A stretch of 64,000 nt of DNA, from NCBI RefSeq assembly GCF_963575615.1, contig NZ_CAUYTL010000012.1, forward strand, positions 9,403-73,402, in the 5' to 3' direction. The stretch comes from Listeria_A hofi. GTDB lineage: Bacteria; Bacillota; Bacilli; Lactobacillales; Listeriaceae. Of this stretch, positions 8,564 through 18,036 are shown piece after piece. Each line of letters opens with the position of its first letter. The first letter of the stretch is position 1. The translations under genes and the position numbers were made by a program. Below the pieces are notes generated by a model that saw only the letters and a list, made by a program, of their open reading frames with translations, was not told where the DNA came from and did no database searches.

Positions 8564-8588
8564 GTTGTTATCTAACAACCTGATTGTA
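8564..8588 (-). promoter_or_regulatory. Minus-10 box and palindromic operator of the secreted-protein gene
   Basis: On the minus strand TACAAT at 8583-8588 is followed by a perfect 7-bp inverted repeat, GTTGTTA and TAACAAC with a 2-bp centre (8564-8579), lying over the expected transcription start and just before the ribosome-binding site. A repressor site is the simplest reading. Confidence 0.45.
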
Positions 8589-8776
8589 TCATTAAAAATA
8601 GATAAAATAAAGTATTTTTTAAATATTTCACTCATTTTAATTATAATAACATTTTCTGCCTAATACTCAAATTTATAATGGGAATATTTAAGATAAGTAA
8701 AGCCCTTATAATCCCATTTATTTATGGGGAAATCGAGACCGCTTGAAGAGCATATTTTCATAGCATCAAAAGTATT

Positions 8777-8810
8777 AAAAAAAGAGTAACCCAAAATCAG
8801 CAGGTTACTC
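8777..8810 (-). terminator. Terminator of the suf operon
   Basis: GAGTAACC (8784-8791) pairs with GGTTACTC (8803-8810). Seven Ts follow on the minus strand. It lies 70 bp after the sufB stop. The rest of 8546-8881 holds only the promoter of the preceding gene. Confidence 0.85.
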
Positions 8811-8881
8811 TAGATTTAAAACATTTTGCAGAATTATTTTTGCTCTCAATTAACACCATTGTGCATATTGATGTATGGTAT

Positions 8882-10276
8882 TTATCCAATCGAACCTTCC
8901 ATTTCAAACTTAATCAAACGGTTCATTTCGACTGCATATTCCATTGGCAATTCTTTCGTAAATGGCTCAATGAAGCCCATGACGATCATCTCTGTTGCTT
9001 CTTCTTCTGTTACGCCACGGCTCATAAGATAGAATAGTTGTTCCTCAGATACTTTAGAAACTTTCGCCTCGTGTTCCAAGGAGATATCGCTATTCAAGAT
9101 TTCGTTGTACGGAATTGTGTCGGACGTTGATGCATTATCCATAATTAGTGTGTCACACTCGATATTGGAGCGAGAACCAGCTGAATTACGGCCAAAGTGA
9201 ACGATTCCACGATACGTCACGTTACCACCTTGTTTGGATATTGATTTAGAGACGATAGTTGATGATGTATTTGGTGCCAAGTGAAGCATTTTTGCTCCAG
9301 CATCTTGGCGCTGTCCTTTACCAGCAATTGCGATAGAAAGCGTCATACCGCGTGCACCTTCTCCGCGAAGATGAACTGCCGGATATTTCATCGTTAATTT
9401 AGAGCCAATGTTACCATCAATCCATTCCATCGTCGCATTTTCATCACAGAAAGTACGCTTCGTTACTAGGTTATATACGTTGTTCGCCCAGTTCTGAATT
9501 GTAGTATAACGGCAATAGGCATCGCGTTTAACAATGATTTCAACAACTGCGGAGTGAAGCGAATTCGTTGTGTAAACTGGTGCAGTACACCCCTCTACAT
9601 AGTTTACGCTTGCGCCTTCATCCACGATAATCAGTGTACGTTCAAATTGTCCCATATTCTCCGAGTTAATGCGGAAATAAGCTTGTAGCGGTGTATCCAC
9701 TTTAACGCCTTTTGGAACATAGATGAATGAGCCACCGGACCAAACAGCAGAGTTAAGTGCAGCGAATTTATTATCGGTTGGCGGGATTACTTTTGAAAAA
9801 TACTCACGGAAAATATCTTCGTTTTCTTTAAGTGCTGAATCAGTATCTTTAAAGACTATTCCTAAATCTTCTAAGTCTTGTTTCAAGTTATGATAAACAA
9901 CCTCAGACTCATACTGTGCAGAAGCTCCGGCAAGATATTTCTGCTCTGCTTCTGGAATACCAAGTTTGTCGAATGTGCGTTTAATTTCATCAGGAACCTC
10001 ATCCCAATCATTTACTGTGTGATCAGATGGTTTGACGTAATAGCGAATATCTTCAAATTTCAGTTCAGATAAGTCGCCACCCCATTGTGGCATCGGCATT
10101 TTATAAAATTGTTCTAAAGACTTCAAACGGAAATCTAACATCCATTGCGGTTCTTCTTTAATTGTTGAAATTTCGCGCACGATATCTTCTGTTAAACCGC
10201 GTTCGCTACGGAAAACAGATGTATCTTTATCATGGAATCCGTATTTATATTCGCCCATTTCTGGAATTTCAGTCAT
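8882..10276 (-). CDS. sufB: Fe-S cluster scaffold subunit SufB
   Basis: 464 residues, the normal SufB length. It has the SufB/SufD beta-helix core and the conserved C-terminal region (SRGVTEEEATEMIVMGFIEP). SufB forms the SufBC2D scaffold on which clusters are assembled. It is the last gene of sufCDSUB, 24 nt after sufU, and a terminator follows. The start follows AGGAGG. Confidence 0.96.
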   Translation of the reverse strand: MTEIPEMGEYKYGFHDKDTSVFRSERGLTEDIVREISTIKEEPQWMLDFRLKSLEQFYKMPMPQWGGDLSELKFEDIRYYVKPSDHTVNDWDEVPDEIKRTFDKLGIPEAEQKYLAGASAQYESEVVYHNLKQDLEDLGIVFKDTDSALKENEDIFREYFSKVIPPTDNKFAALNSAVWSGGSFIYVPKGVKVDTPLQAYFRINSENMGQFERTLIIVDEGASVNYVEGCTAPVYTTNSLHSAVVEIIVKRDAYCRYTTIQNWANNVYNLVTKRTFCDENATMEWIDGNIGSKLTMKYPAVHLRGEGARGMTLSIAIAGKGQRQDAGAKMLHLAPNTSSTIVSKSISKQGGNVTYRGIVHFGRNSAGSRSNIECDTLIMDNASTSDTIPYNEILNSDISLEHEAKVSKVSEEQLFYLMSRGVTEEEATEMIVMGFIEPFTKELPMEYAVEMNRLIKFEMEGSIG

Positions 10277-10300
10277 AGTAAAGATCCTCCTTTAAACTTA

Positions 10301-10744
10301 TTATTTCTTCCCTTCAAACTCAAAAATGGCGCGTTCCATGGCTTTCCATGAAAGTGTGGCACATTTGATTCGGGCTGGGAATTTGGCAACCCCTGCTAAA
10401 GCTTCAACGTCACCATACTCATCGATGACATCATGTTCATGACCTTGTACCATTTCTGAAAAGTCACGCGACATTTTGAGGGCTTCTTTCTCTGATTTTC
10501 CGATAATGCTTTCGGTCATCATTGAAGCGCTCGCCATTGAGATAGAACATCCGCTACCTGTAAATTTGGCGGCGGTAATTGTTTCATTTTCCACTTTGAG
10601 GTGAAGATGGATTTCGTCACCGCACGTTGGGTTATTCAGGTCAATCGTAACGCTTTCGTCGTCAAGCGTGCCGTTGTTGCGCGGGTTTTTGTAGTGATCC
10701 ATAATAACTTGGCGATATAGTTGATCTAATTTGCGACCACTCAT
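10301..10744 (-). CDS. sufU: SufU sulfur-transfer protein
   Basis: 147 residues with the zinc/sulfur ligands of Firmicute SufU: CGDE (NPTCGDE), GSGCSIS and IKCATLSW. SufU accepts persulfide sulfur from SufS and passes it to the SufBCD scaffold. Its start overlaps the sufS stop as ATGA, which indicates translational coupling. The neighbouring SufS confirms the identity over the IscU group. Confidence 0.95.
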   Translation of the reverse strand: MSGRKLDQLYRQVIMDHYKNPRNNGTLDDESVTIDLNNPTCGDEIHLHLKVENETITAAKFTGSGCSISMASASMMTESIIGKSEKEALKMSRDFSEMVQGHEHDVIDEYGDVEALAGVAKFPARIKCATLSWKAMERAIFEFEGKK

Positions 10745-11967
10745 AGTCCGAAATACTCCTTTGTTAGCTTGAGGCCAGCGAGAAACTGGTCAACCTCCTG
10801 CTTGGTATTATATACGTAAAAACTTACTCTAGCTGTGGAAGACGTATCTAGCCACTTCATCAACGGCTGTGCACAATGATGTCCTGCGCGGATTGCCACG
10901 CCTTCTTCATCTAGCACCGTCGCGATATCATGCGGATGTGCGCCTTCTAAATTAAACGTAATCAACCCGCAACGCTTATTCGCATCTAGTGGGCCATATA
11001 TCGTGATACCGTCCAGCTTCTGCATTTCTGCTATTGCATAGGCGGTTAATTCTTCTTCGTGATTGTGAATCAGGTCAAAACCGAGCGCTTCTAAATAATC
11101 AATTGCAGCGCCAAGACCAATCGCACCCGCAATATTCGGCGTCCCAGCTTCCATTTTCCACGGTAGTTCTTTCCATGTCGAATCGTGCAACTCTACAAAG
11201 TCAATCATCTCGCCGCCAAATTCAGTTGGGTTCATCGCATCAAGCAATTCCCGTTTCCCATAAAGCGCACCAATTCCAGTCGGAGCCATCATTTTATGAC
11301 CAGAAAAAGCGTAAAAATCAGCATCCAGTGCCAGTACGTCAACCTTCATATGTGGGACAGCCTGTGCACCATCCACAACGATGACCGCACCAACCGAATG
11401 GGCTAAATCAGCAATCTCGCGAACTGGTGCAATCGAGCCAATGACATTCGAAACATGAGCAATCGCCACAATTTTTGTCTTTTCATTAATCACCTTTTCC
11501 GCATTGGCAAGCGTGATTGTCGCGTCCACATCCAAATCGATGTAAACAAGCGTTGCACCCGTACGTTTCGCCAACTGTTGCCACGGAATCAAGTTGCTAT
11601 GGTGCTCTAAATGAGAAATCACAATCTCATCCCCAGCTTGCAAATTCGCATCGCCATAACCGTTAGCAACCATATTAATTGCCGTCGTTGTACCGCGCGT
11701 GAAAATAATTTCCGCCGTTTCACGAGCACCGATAAAGCGTGCCACTTTCGCCCGACTGCCTTCATAAGCATCAGTAGCACGAGCCGCTAACGTATGCACG
11801 CCGCGGTGAACATTGGCGTTTTCCCATTCATAATATTTCATTACTGCATCCAAAACTTGCTTCGGTTTTTGGGAAGTTGCTGCGTTATCCAGATAAGCAA
11901 GCGGTTTTTCATTGACCTCTTGCTTCAAAATCGGAAAATCAGCCTGAATTTTTTGCGTTAGAGTCAT
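10741..11967 (-). CDS. sufS: Cysteine desulfurase SufS
   Basis: 408 residues, fold-type I PLP enzyme. The Schiff-base lysine is in SGHKMMAPTG and the persulfide cysteine in AGHHCAQPL, in a short loop typical of group II desulfurases. It mobilises sulfur from cysteine for SufU. It begins one base after the sufD stop and overlaps sufU by four bases. Confidence 0.96.
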   Translation of the reverse strand: MTLTQKIQADFPILKQEVNEKPLAYLDNAATSQKPKQVLDAVMKYYEWENANVHRGVHTLAARATDAYEGSRAKVARFIGARETAEIIFTRGTTTAINMVANGYGDANLQAGDEIVISHLEHHSNLIPWQQLAKRTGATLVYIDLDVDATITLANAEKVINEKTKIVAIAHVSNVIGSIAPVREIADLAHSVGAVIVVDGAQAVPHMKVDVLALDADFYAFSGHKMMAPTGIGALYGKRELLDAMNPTEFGGEMIDFVELHDSTWKELPWKMEAGTPNIAGAIGLGAAIDYLEALGFDLIHNHEEELTAYAIAEMQKLDGITIYGPLDANKRCGLITFNLEGAHPHDIATVLDEEGVAIRAGHHCAQPLMKWLDTSSTARVSFYVYNTKQEVDQFLAGLKLTKEYFGL

Positions 11968-11968
11968 G

Positions 11969-13261
11969 TTAACGCACTTTCCCTTCGATAACTTCTTTCA
12001 ATTGAAGTTTTACGCTTTCGATCGGTAGTTGGCGTACAACTGGATCTAGGAAACCGTGAATGACAAGACGTTCTGCCTCTTCTTTTGAAATTCCACGGCT
12101 CATCAAATAGAAAAGTTGTAACGGATCCACACGACCAACAGATGCCGCATGCCCAGCCACTACATCATTTTCATCAATTAAAAGAATTGGATTTGCATCT
12201 CCACGTGCTTTTGGACTAAGCATCAGCACACGAGATTCTTGTTGTGCATCCGATTTTGACGCACCATGTTTAATATGACCAATACCATTGAAAATCGTGG
12301 TTGCACTATCTTTCATTACGCCGTGCGATAAAATCGTGCCAAGTGAAGCCAAACCGTAATGTGTTACACGTGTTGTAATGTTTTGCGTTTGCTTACCACG
12401 CCCAACCGTCACTGTTTTTACGTCACTTACTGAACCATTGCCCATCAAGTTCGTTGTATTTTCATTAATCGTGTCGCCATCGTTCATCAAACCAAGCGCC
12501 CACTCCACACGGCTATCAGTTCCAACATGTCCACGGCGGCTAACATAAGTTGTCGCGCCACTTCCCAAGTTGTCCACTGCACCGAATTTAATTTGCGCAT
12601 TGCTCTCCGCAATTACCTCAGCGACGATATTCACGATTCCTTTATTCTCCGTGTCTAGTGTTACATAGTTCTCCACATAAGTAACAGCGCTGTTATCATC
12701 TGCAACTAATAAAACATGATTCACGAGTGGAGATACCGCATTTCCGTGCGCAAAAACTGCTTGAATTGGCTCTTTTACTTCCACATTTTTTGGAACATAT
12801 AAGAACATTCCTCCATTCACAAGCGCCGCATGGAAGGCTGTCAAACGACTTTCATCTACTTTCACCGCTTCGGTCATGAAATATTTCTGCACCAATTCTG
12901 GATATTCTTTAGCAGCCGTGATAATATCTGTAAAAATAACACCAGCATCTACTAGCTCTTGACTTAACTGTAGTCGCGCTGGGCGATTATCAATTTGGAC
13001 ATATACATTCGCGTCATCTGCCACTAAAGCTTGCACACTATCAGGTAACGCTTCATTTGTCACACCCGCTTGGAAAGCTGCATAAGCCTCAAACTTCGTG
13101 AAATTCCAGCGATCAATTTTCGTTTTATCTACAAATGGCAATGCTAATTCTGAAACTTGTTGCCATGCATTTATCCGTAGCTCTGTTAACCAGCCAGGCT
13201 CTCCTAAATCGCCTGAAAAAGCACGGATAAAATCATCTTTTACAGCTAAATTTTCTGTCAT
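11969..13261 (-). CDS. sufD: Fe-S scaffold subunit SufD
   Basis: 430 residues with the SufBD family C-terminal motif (LFYLMSRGISKEEAERLVIHGFL), paralogous to SufB at the 3' end of the operon. It forms the SufBC2D complex. GAGGGA precedes the ATG. It sits between sufC (19-nt gap) and sufS. Confidence 0.95.
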   Translation of the reverse strand: MTENLAVKDDFIRAFSGDLGEPGWLTELRINAWQQVSELALPFVDKTKIDRWNFTKFEAYAAFQAGVTNEALPDSVQALVADDANVYVQIDNRPARLQLSQELVDAGVIFTDIITAAKEYPELVQKYFMTEAVKVDESRLTAFHAALVNGGMFLYVPKNVEVKEPIQAVFAHGNAVSPLVNHVLLVADDNSAVTYVENYVTLDTENKGIVNIVAEVIAESNAQIKFGAVDNLGSGATTYVSRRGHVGTDSRVEWALGLMNDGDTINENTTNLMGNGSVSDVKTVTVGRGKQTQNITTRVTHYGLASLGTILSHGVMKDSATTIFNGIGHIKHGASKSDAQQESRVLMLSPKARGDANPILLIDENDVVAGHAASVGRVDPLQLFYLMSRGISKEEAERLVIHGFLDPVVRQLPIESVKLQLKEVIEGKVR

Positions 13262-13279
13262 GATCTATCCCTCACTCTC

Positions 13280-14065
13280 TTATTTTTGGTCAACGGTTTC
13301 TTCTTCATCTAATTCGATACCAAGTTCTTGCTTAATCCAGTCATAACCTTCGCCTTCTAAACGTTTCGCAAGTTCAGATCCGCCACTCTTCACAACTTTT
13401 CCTTGCATCATAACGTGCACAAAGTCAGGCTCTATATAATTTAACAAACGTTGGTAATGGGTAATAATTAGACAACCAAAACCTTCTCCTCGCATTTCAT
13501 TAATTCCTTTTGAAACAATTTTCAATGCATCAATATCTAGTCCTGAATCGATTTCATCTAAAATTGCAATCGTAGGCTCAATCATCAACAATTGAAGGAT
13601 TTCATTACGCTTTTTCTCTCCGCCAGAGAAACCTTCATTTAAGTAACGCTCAGCCATCTCTTCGTCCATTTCCAAAATGGCCATTTTCTCATCTAATTTG
13701 CGAATATATTGCATCAATGGAATTTCTTTACCTTCTTCACGACGGCTATTGATTGCAGCACGCATGAACTCGGCGTTTGTAACTCCACTAATTTCACTTG
13801 GGTACTGCATTGCTAAGAAAAGTCCAGCACGAGCGCGTTCATCTACTTCCATTTCTAGAACGTTTTCCCCGTCTAACTCGATTGTCCCACTAGTTACTTC
13901 ATATTTAGGATGCCCCATTATTGCTGAGGATAGTGTCGATTTACCAGTTCCATTAGGTCCCATTATTGCATGGATTTCCCCAGTAGAAATTTCTAGGTTA
14001 ACCCCTTTTAAAATCTCTTTGCCCTCTATTTCAACATGTAAATCTTGAATTTTCAACGTTGACAT
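13280..14065 (-). CDS. sufC: SufC ATPase of the Fe-S scaffold
   Basis: 261 residues. Walker A GPNGTGKST at 36-44, signature FSGGEKKRNE, Walker B AILDEIDSGLD and switch H in IITHYQR are all present. The GGEKKRNE form is characteristic of SufC. It drives conformational change in SufBD and is the first gene of the operon. The upstream gap 14066-14432 is shared with a divergent lipoprotein gene. Confidence 0.96.
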   Translation of the reverse strand: MSTLKIQDLHVEIEGKEILKGVNLEISTGEIHAIMGPNGTGKSTLSSAIMGHPKYEVTSGTIELDGENVLEMEVDERARAGLFLAMQYPSEISGVTNAEFMRAAINSRREEGKEIPLMQYIRKLDEKMAILEMDEEMAERYLNEGFSGGEKKRNEILQLLMIEPTIAILDEIDSGLDIDALKIVSKGINEMRGEGFGCLIITHYQRLLNYIEPDFVHVMMQGKVVKSGGSELAKRLEGEGYDWIKQELGIELDEEETVDQK

Positions 14066-14322
14066 TAAAAATTACCTCCTAATTTTTTCGCATTATTTTT
14101 TCAGTACGTATGGTTCTAGTTTAGTATAATTCTAATCTAATTACAACTATCCGAAATACATTCTTTTTAAAATCCTCACACTTTGTTGTATAGACTCGTG
14201 TCTCCCTCCATCGTTCATATTATCACTCACTTCACGGTACTTGAGAAAACTGCTATGTAGTGTCTCTATCAGTGTACCAAAACGTAACACCGAAAACACC
14301 CAAAAAGGTTTAAAAAAAGGGA

Positions 14323-14351
14323 TTGTCGAAACGAATGCGATATGCTATGGT
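14323..14351 (+). promoter_or_regulatory. Promoter for the lipoprotein gene
   Basis: TTGTCG (14323-14328) and TATGGT (14346-14351) with a 17-bp spacer, about 80 bp upstream of the ATG. This lies in the 367-bp gap shared with the divergent suf operon, which holds nothing else I can name. Confidence 0.45.
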
Positions 14352-14432
14352 TATGATAACGTAACAATTCTGGAGTTTTCGAGATTCTACTTAATAATCA
14401 TGCGCAACAAGAATTCATGGAGGCACATTTTT

Positions 14433-15491
14433 ATGAAGAAAGCCATCATCGCTTTAGCTTTGATTGTATTATCGGTGGCCATTTTTTTAACCGCTTGTAG
14501 CTCGCCGAAATCAGAGTTCATGGCATCATTTAGAAATATTGTAAAGAATAAACAATATACAACTGCACTAACGTTGCATCCTGTTGAAGTATCCGGTTTT
14601 AAAGAGCTACGATTACTGAATCCTAAAGCTCTAACCGCTAGCCACCTAACTGTTAAGACCTCGCGAGATACAGAACGCGATTTAACTTATAACACCTTTT
14701 TATTTCATGTTGGTGGCGTACCAGCTATGGATTTAACCGCCCACTCCTTCCAAAATGGTAGTACGGGGAAAATTTTTATTCCAGCGAATGATTTTTTTCA
14801 AACGACAGCTCCTGTCACAAACCTATTGGATTTGGCAACTGATTCGGTATATTCTAAAGTACGGTCTGAAAATGAAGATTTAAAGGGCAAGCATATTGAC
14901 CTACTCCAAACAATCCAAAACGTCAGCGGGCAAGTCATTGATGAAAACACCGTTGAAGAACAAGCGGGACAGCTTCAAGCTATCGAAGGAAAAACGGCTT
15001 TTCTGATTTATAAGCACCTGAATAACTTGGATAAAAGCCACTATCAGACAGTGGATAAAACGATAAAACTAACATTAAATAAGAAAGAACTCGCCGAACT
15101 GGCAAACGCATGGTTAGAAGAATTCTATTCCGATCACGATTTTATAAGCTTGTATTCAGAAATATCTGGTCTCACAGAATCTCAAGCGAAGGCAACTTGG
15201 GCGCGTAATAATAAAGACATACAGCAAATCCTAAAAAAACTGATTCAAAATAAAGACGTTCAACTCAACACGGTAATGACTTTACAACCCGATTCCGACA
15301 AAGGTATCAAAAAACTAGTCACAGTCGTTAATTACGCTAATCAGGAGCACCAGCAGAAATTGAAATTCAACTTTACGATAGATTTTTTAGATTTCGAAAA
15401 GATACCAATATCACCAAATAAAGCCGATATCATTACAAAAAAAGAACTCGACGACCTGATGACCGATATTATCCGCGCACAACGAAAATAG
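14433..15491 (+). CDS. Lipoprotein of unknown function beside the suf operon
   Basis: 352 residues from the ATG at 14433, which follows ATGGAGG; the frame extends upstream to 14241 but that part has no signal peptide or ribosome-binding site. The N-terminus is a lipoprotein signal (MKKAIIALALIV...) with lipobox LTAC at about residue 21. The rest is a soluble alpha/beta protein without a motif I recognise. From memory, a similar lipoprotein gene diverges from sufC in L. monocytogenes. It is expected on the outer face of the membrane. Confidence 0.75.
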   Translation: MKKAIIALALIVLSVAIFLTACSSPKSEFMASFRNIVKNKQYTTALTLHPVEVSGFKELRLLNPKALTASHLTVKTSRDTERDLTYNTFLFHVGGVPAMDLTAHSFQNGSTGKIFIPANDFFQTTAPVTNLLDLATDSVYSKVRSENEDLKGKHIDLLQTIQNVSGQVIDENTVEEQAGQLQAIEGKTAFLIYKHLNNLDKSHYQTVDKTIKLTLNKKELAELANAWLEEFYSDHDFISLYSEISGLTESQAKATWARNNKDIQQILKKLIQNKDVQLNTVMTLQPDSDKGIKKLVTVVNYANQEHQQKLKFNFTIDFLDFEKIPISPNKADIITKKELDDLMTDIIRAQRK

Positions 15492-15518
15492 CTTTGGCCC
15501 TCGGGCCAAAGCTATTTT
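15485..15518. terminator. Bidirectional terminator
   Basis: A 16-bp perfect stem (AAAATAGCTTTGGCCC paired with its complement) with a two-base centre. T-runs lie on both sides. It serves the lipoprotein gene and the convergent gntR gene and overlaps both stop codons. Confidence 0.9.
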
Positions 15519-16246
15519 TATCGTCTCGCAATATTCACCGTTGTGAACACAAATTTATCATAACGATGACGGGATTTCGAATACTCAAATGCCATCCCAT
15601 TATTCAAATAAACCGTTTGCTCCACCTCAATCACCGGATCAGTCTCCGAGCAATCTAGATAATCAAAATCAAGCTGGCTTGGCTTATCTGCCCTAATTTG
15701 CTTATAGGAACTAGCAATTTTTAAATTCAATTGTTCGCGAATATACGTATAAATCGAGTGCTCCAACACTTCTTGCGTCACACCCGGTATCAACGCTACA
15801 GGCATGCAAGTATGCTCTAAAACATAAGGCTCGTCATCCACCAATCTCGCCCTCACGATATCATAAATCGGCGTTTCTAAATCAATATTCAACCGTTCCG
15901 CTACATATTTATCCGGAAATGTCACCTGAAACTGTACGATTTTACTCGCTACATCGCGTCCTTCCAACAATTTCGTAAAACCGTTCACTTCTTGGCTATG
16001 AATATTAAGCCGATCCATATCAAGCGCCGATTTAATAATGAACGTCCCATGTCCACGCTTCCGATACAATAACCCTTCCAAAACTAGAACCTCAAGTGCC
16101 TTTTTCATCGTCATGCGGCTACAATCAAATTCTTTAGCAAGAGTCATTTCATCCGGAATCGGTTTATCAAGCGGATATTCCTTTGCGAAAATACGCTTTT
16201 TCAATTCCTCCGCGATAAAACTATATTTTGTCTGATTATTTGCCAT
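15518..16246 (-). CDS. GntR-family (HutC/FarR type) regulator with UTRA domain
   Basis: 242 residues from the ATG at 16246, with AGAGGTG nine bases upstream. The N-terminal winged helix includes LAKEFDCSRMTMKKALEVL (about 30-48). A UTRA effector domain follows (about 95-235, with DIVRARLVDDEPYVLEHT). UTRA members usually bind phosphosugars. The gene lies 42 nt after the GH1 6-phospho-beta-glucosidase on the same strand, so it most likely controls that gene in response to a phospho-beta-glucoside. Confidence 0.9.
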   Translation of the reverse strand: MANNQTKYSFIAEELKKRIFAKEYPLDKPIPDEMTLAKEFDCSRMTMKKALEVLVLEGLLYRKRGHGTFIIKSALDMDRLNIHSQEVNGFTKLLEGRDVASKIVQFQVTFPDKYVAERLNIDLETPIYDIVRARLVDDEPYVLEHTCMPVALIPGVTQEVLEHSIYTYIREQLNLKIASSYKQIRADKPSQLDFDYLDCSETDPVIEVEQTVYLNNGMAFEYSKSRHRYDKFVFTTVNIARR

Positions 16247-16288
16247 GACGCTAAACACCTCTTTTTTCTTTCTATTCTACCATAAAAA

Positions 16289-17689
16289 TTACTCTGCATC
16301 CTCAAAACCATTATTATCAGATAATGCTTTATACCAGCGACCTGAAGATTTAATCGTGCGTTTATAATCTTCGTCCAAATTCACCTCAACCAAACCATAA
16401 CGATTCTTGTAGGCGTTCGCCCACGACCAGCAATCCATAAACGTCCACAGATGATATCCTTTACAGTTCGCTCCTTCTGCCATCGCTTTATGCAACCATT
16501 TCAAATGATCCTTGATAAACGCAATCCGGTAATGGTCATCGATATAGCCGTCTGCCGTACGATAACGGTCTTCACCCTCAACACCCATCCCATTTTCAGA
16601 AATAAAGAACGGAATATTACCGTAATTATCGCGTAGATTAATGGCAATATCATAAATCGCCTTCTCAAAAATTTCCCATCCGCGATATGGATTCATTTTG
16701 CGATACGGCATTTCATAATTATCAAATAAGTGTTCTGGCATAAATGGCGCATCGGGGTGAGCTGCATATTCCTTAGCTTTCACACGGCGCGGCTGATAAT
16801 AATTCACGCCTAGAATATCAATAATATTATCCTTAATAATCGCCAAATCTTCTGCCGTATATGTTGGCAAAATAGCGTGCTCCTTCAAAATTTCTACCAA
16901 ATCAGCAGGAAACTCCCCTTTTGTTACAGGATCAAGAAAACTGCGATTAAAAATCAAATCCGCAATATGCGCTGCACGAATGTCAGCAGGATTTTCACTA
17001 CGCGGATAAGACGGTGTCAAATTCAAGATAATGCCAATCTCACCGTCTTGCTCAAGCGCATGATATTCCTTCACAGCAAGCGCATGAGCCACTGCCGTAT
17101 GATATGCTACTTGAGCCGCACGCTTGAAATCAACCACATTCGGGTAATGCATATTATACAAATAACCAGCCTCAACGGGAACAATAGGCTCGTTAAATGT
17201 AAACCAGTGCTTCACTCGATTACCGAACAACTCAAAACACGTTTTTGCAAAGGTAGCATATGCACTAACAACTTCACGATTTTCCCAACCACCGATTTCC
17301 TGCATCGACATTGGCATATCAAAATGATACAGATTAATAAACGGCTCCACGCCATTCGCCAACATCTCATCAATCACATTATTATAAAATTCCACTGCTT
17401 TCGGATTCACAGCACCAACCCCATCAGGAATCAAACGCGACCACTGAATCGACGTCCGGAACGAATTATGCCCCGTTTCCTTCATTAATTGGATATCCTC
17501 TTTATATTGATAATAAAAATTAGATGTATTCACTGGACCTATATTATTGAAAAACTTGCCTGGCTCCTGCTTATACCAATAATCCCAAATGCTCGGTTTT
17601 CTACCATCTACATCCGCAGCGCCCTCTGTTTGCGGACCTGAGGCTGCACTGCCCCACCAAAAATCTTGCGGAAATTCATATTTCATCAT
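16289..17689 (-). CDS. GH1 6-phospho-beta-glucosidase
   Basis: 466 residues from the ATG at 17689 (GGAGG five bases upstream; the TTG at 17701 is too close to that site). GH1 hallmarks: N-terminal FWWGSAASGPQTEGA, acid/base glutamate in TFNEP, nucleophile in FISENGMG, and the C-terminal KRTIKSSGRWYK. It would hydrolyse a 6-phospho-beta-glucoside imported by a PTS. No PTS gene is adjacent, so the permease must be elsewhere. It forms an operon with the gntR gene downstream. Confidence 0.93.
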   Translation of the reverse strand: MMKYEFPQDFWWGSAASGPQTEGAADVDGRKPSIWDYWYKQEPGKFFNNIGPVNTSNFYYQYKEDIQLMKETGHNSFRTSIQWSRLIPDGVGAVNPKAVEFYNNVIDEMLANGVEPFINLYHFDMPMSMQEIGGWENREVVSAYATFAKTCFELFGNRVKHWFTFNEPIVPVEAGYLYNMHYPNVVDFKRAAQVAYHTAVAHALAVKEYHALEQDGEIGIILNLTPSYPRSENPADIRAAHIADLIFNRSFLDPVTKGEFPADLVEILKEHAILPTYTAEDLAIIKDNIIDILGVNYYQPRRVKAKEYAAHPDAPFMPEHLFDNYEMPYRKMNPYRGWEIFEKAIYDIAINLRDNYGNIPFFISENGMGVEGEDRYRTADGYIDDHYRIAFIKDHLKWLHKAMAEGANCKGYHLWTFMDCWSWANAYKNRYGLVEVNLDEDYKRTIKSSGRWYKALSDNNGFEDAE

Positions 17690-17734
17690 TTCTACCTCCA
17701 AAGGACGAACAATAAATGCTCGTTTAATATGCTT

Positions 17735-17763
17735 ATTATACCCTATTTTTTTAAAAGTATAAA
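17735..17763 (-). promoter_or_regulatory. Promoter for the GH1-gntR operon
   Basis: On the minus strand TTTATA (17758-17763) and TATAAT (17735-17740) with a 17-bp spacer. An AT palindrome, TTATATATAA, lies just upstream of the -35 and is a candidate operator for the GntR protein. Confidence 0.55.
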
Positions 17764-17866
17764 CTTATATATAAATAAAGATGTATTTGAATTCTCGATT
17801 TAATAAAATACCACCATCTATTCCCCTCTTGCTAAGCGTCACCAACTACGATAGAATAAACAGATG

Positions 17867-17979
17867 TCGTATATGTCAGGGAATATGGCCCAGACGTTTC
17901 TACTTAGCTACCGTAAATGGCTAAACTACGAGCAATAGCATAGCTCGATTTCTGCTTTAAAGGCGAAATCAGTTCTTTT
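17867..17979 (+). promoter_or_regulatory. Purine (guanine-class) riboswitch with terminator
   Basis: Aptamer at 17867-17931. P1 pairs TCGTA with TACGA. P2 carries loop AATATGG, the junction has GTTTCTAC, and P3 carries loop ACCGTAAAT on TTAGC/GCTAA arms. The specificity base before TA in AAACTACGA (17926) is C, the guanine/hypoxanthine class. Downstream, GATTTC/GAAATC arms (17947-17970) followed by TTTTTT form a terminator. CGAGC (17929-17933) can instead pair with GCTCG (17943-17947), overlapping P1. Ligand would turn off the permease gene. Confidence 0.92.
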
Positions 17980-18036
17980 TTGCGATGGCTCATCTTTGAA
18001 AAATGTGCGACAACACAATTCAGGGAGGCTTTTTTT

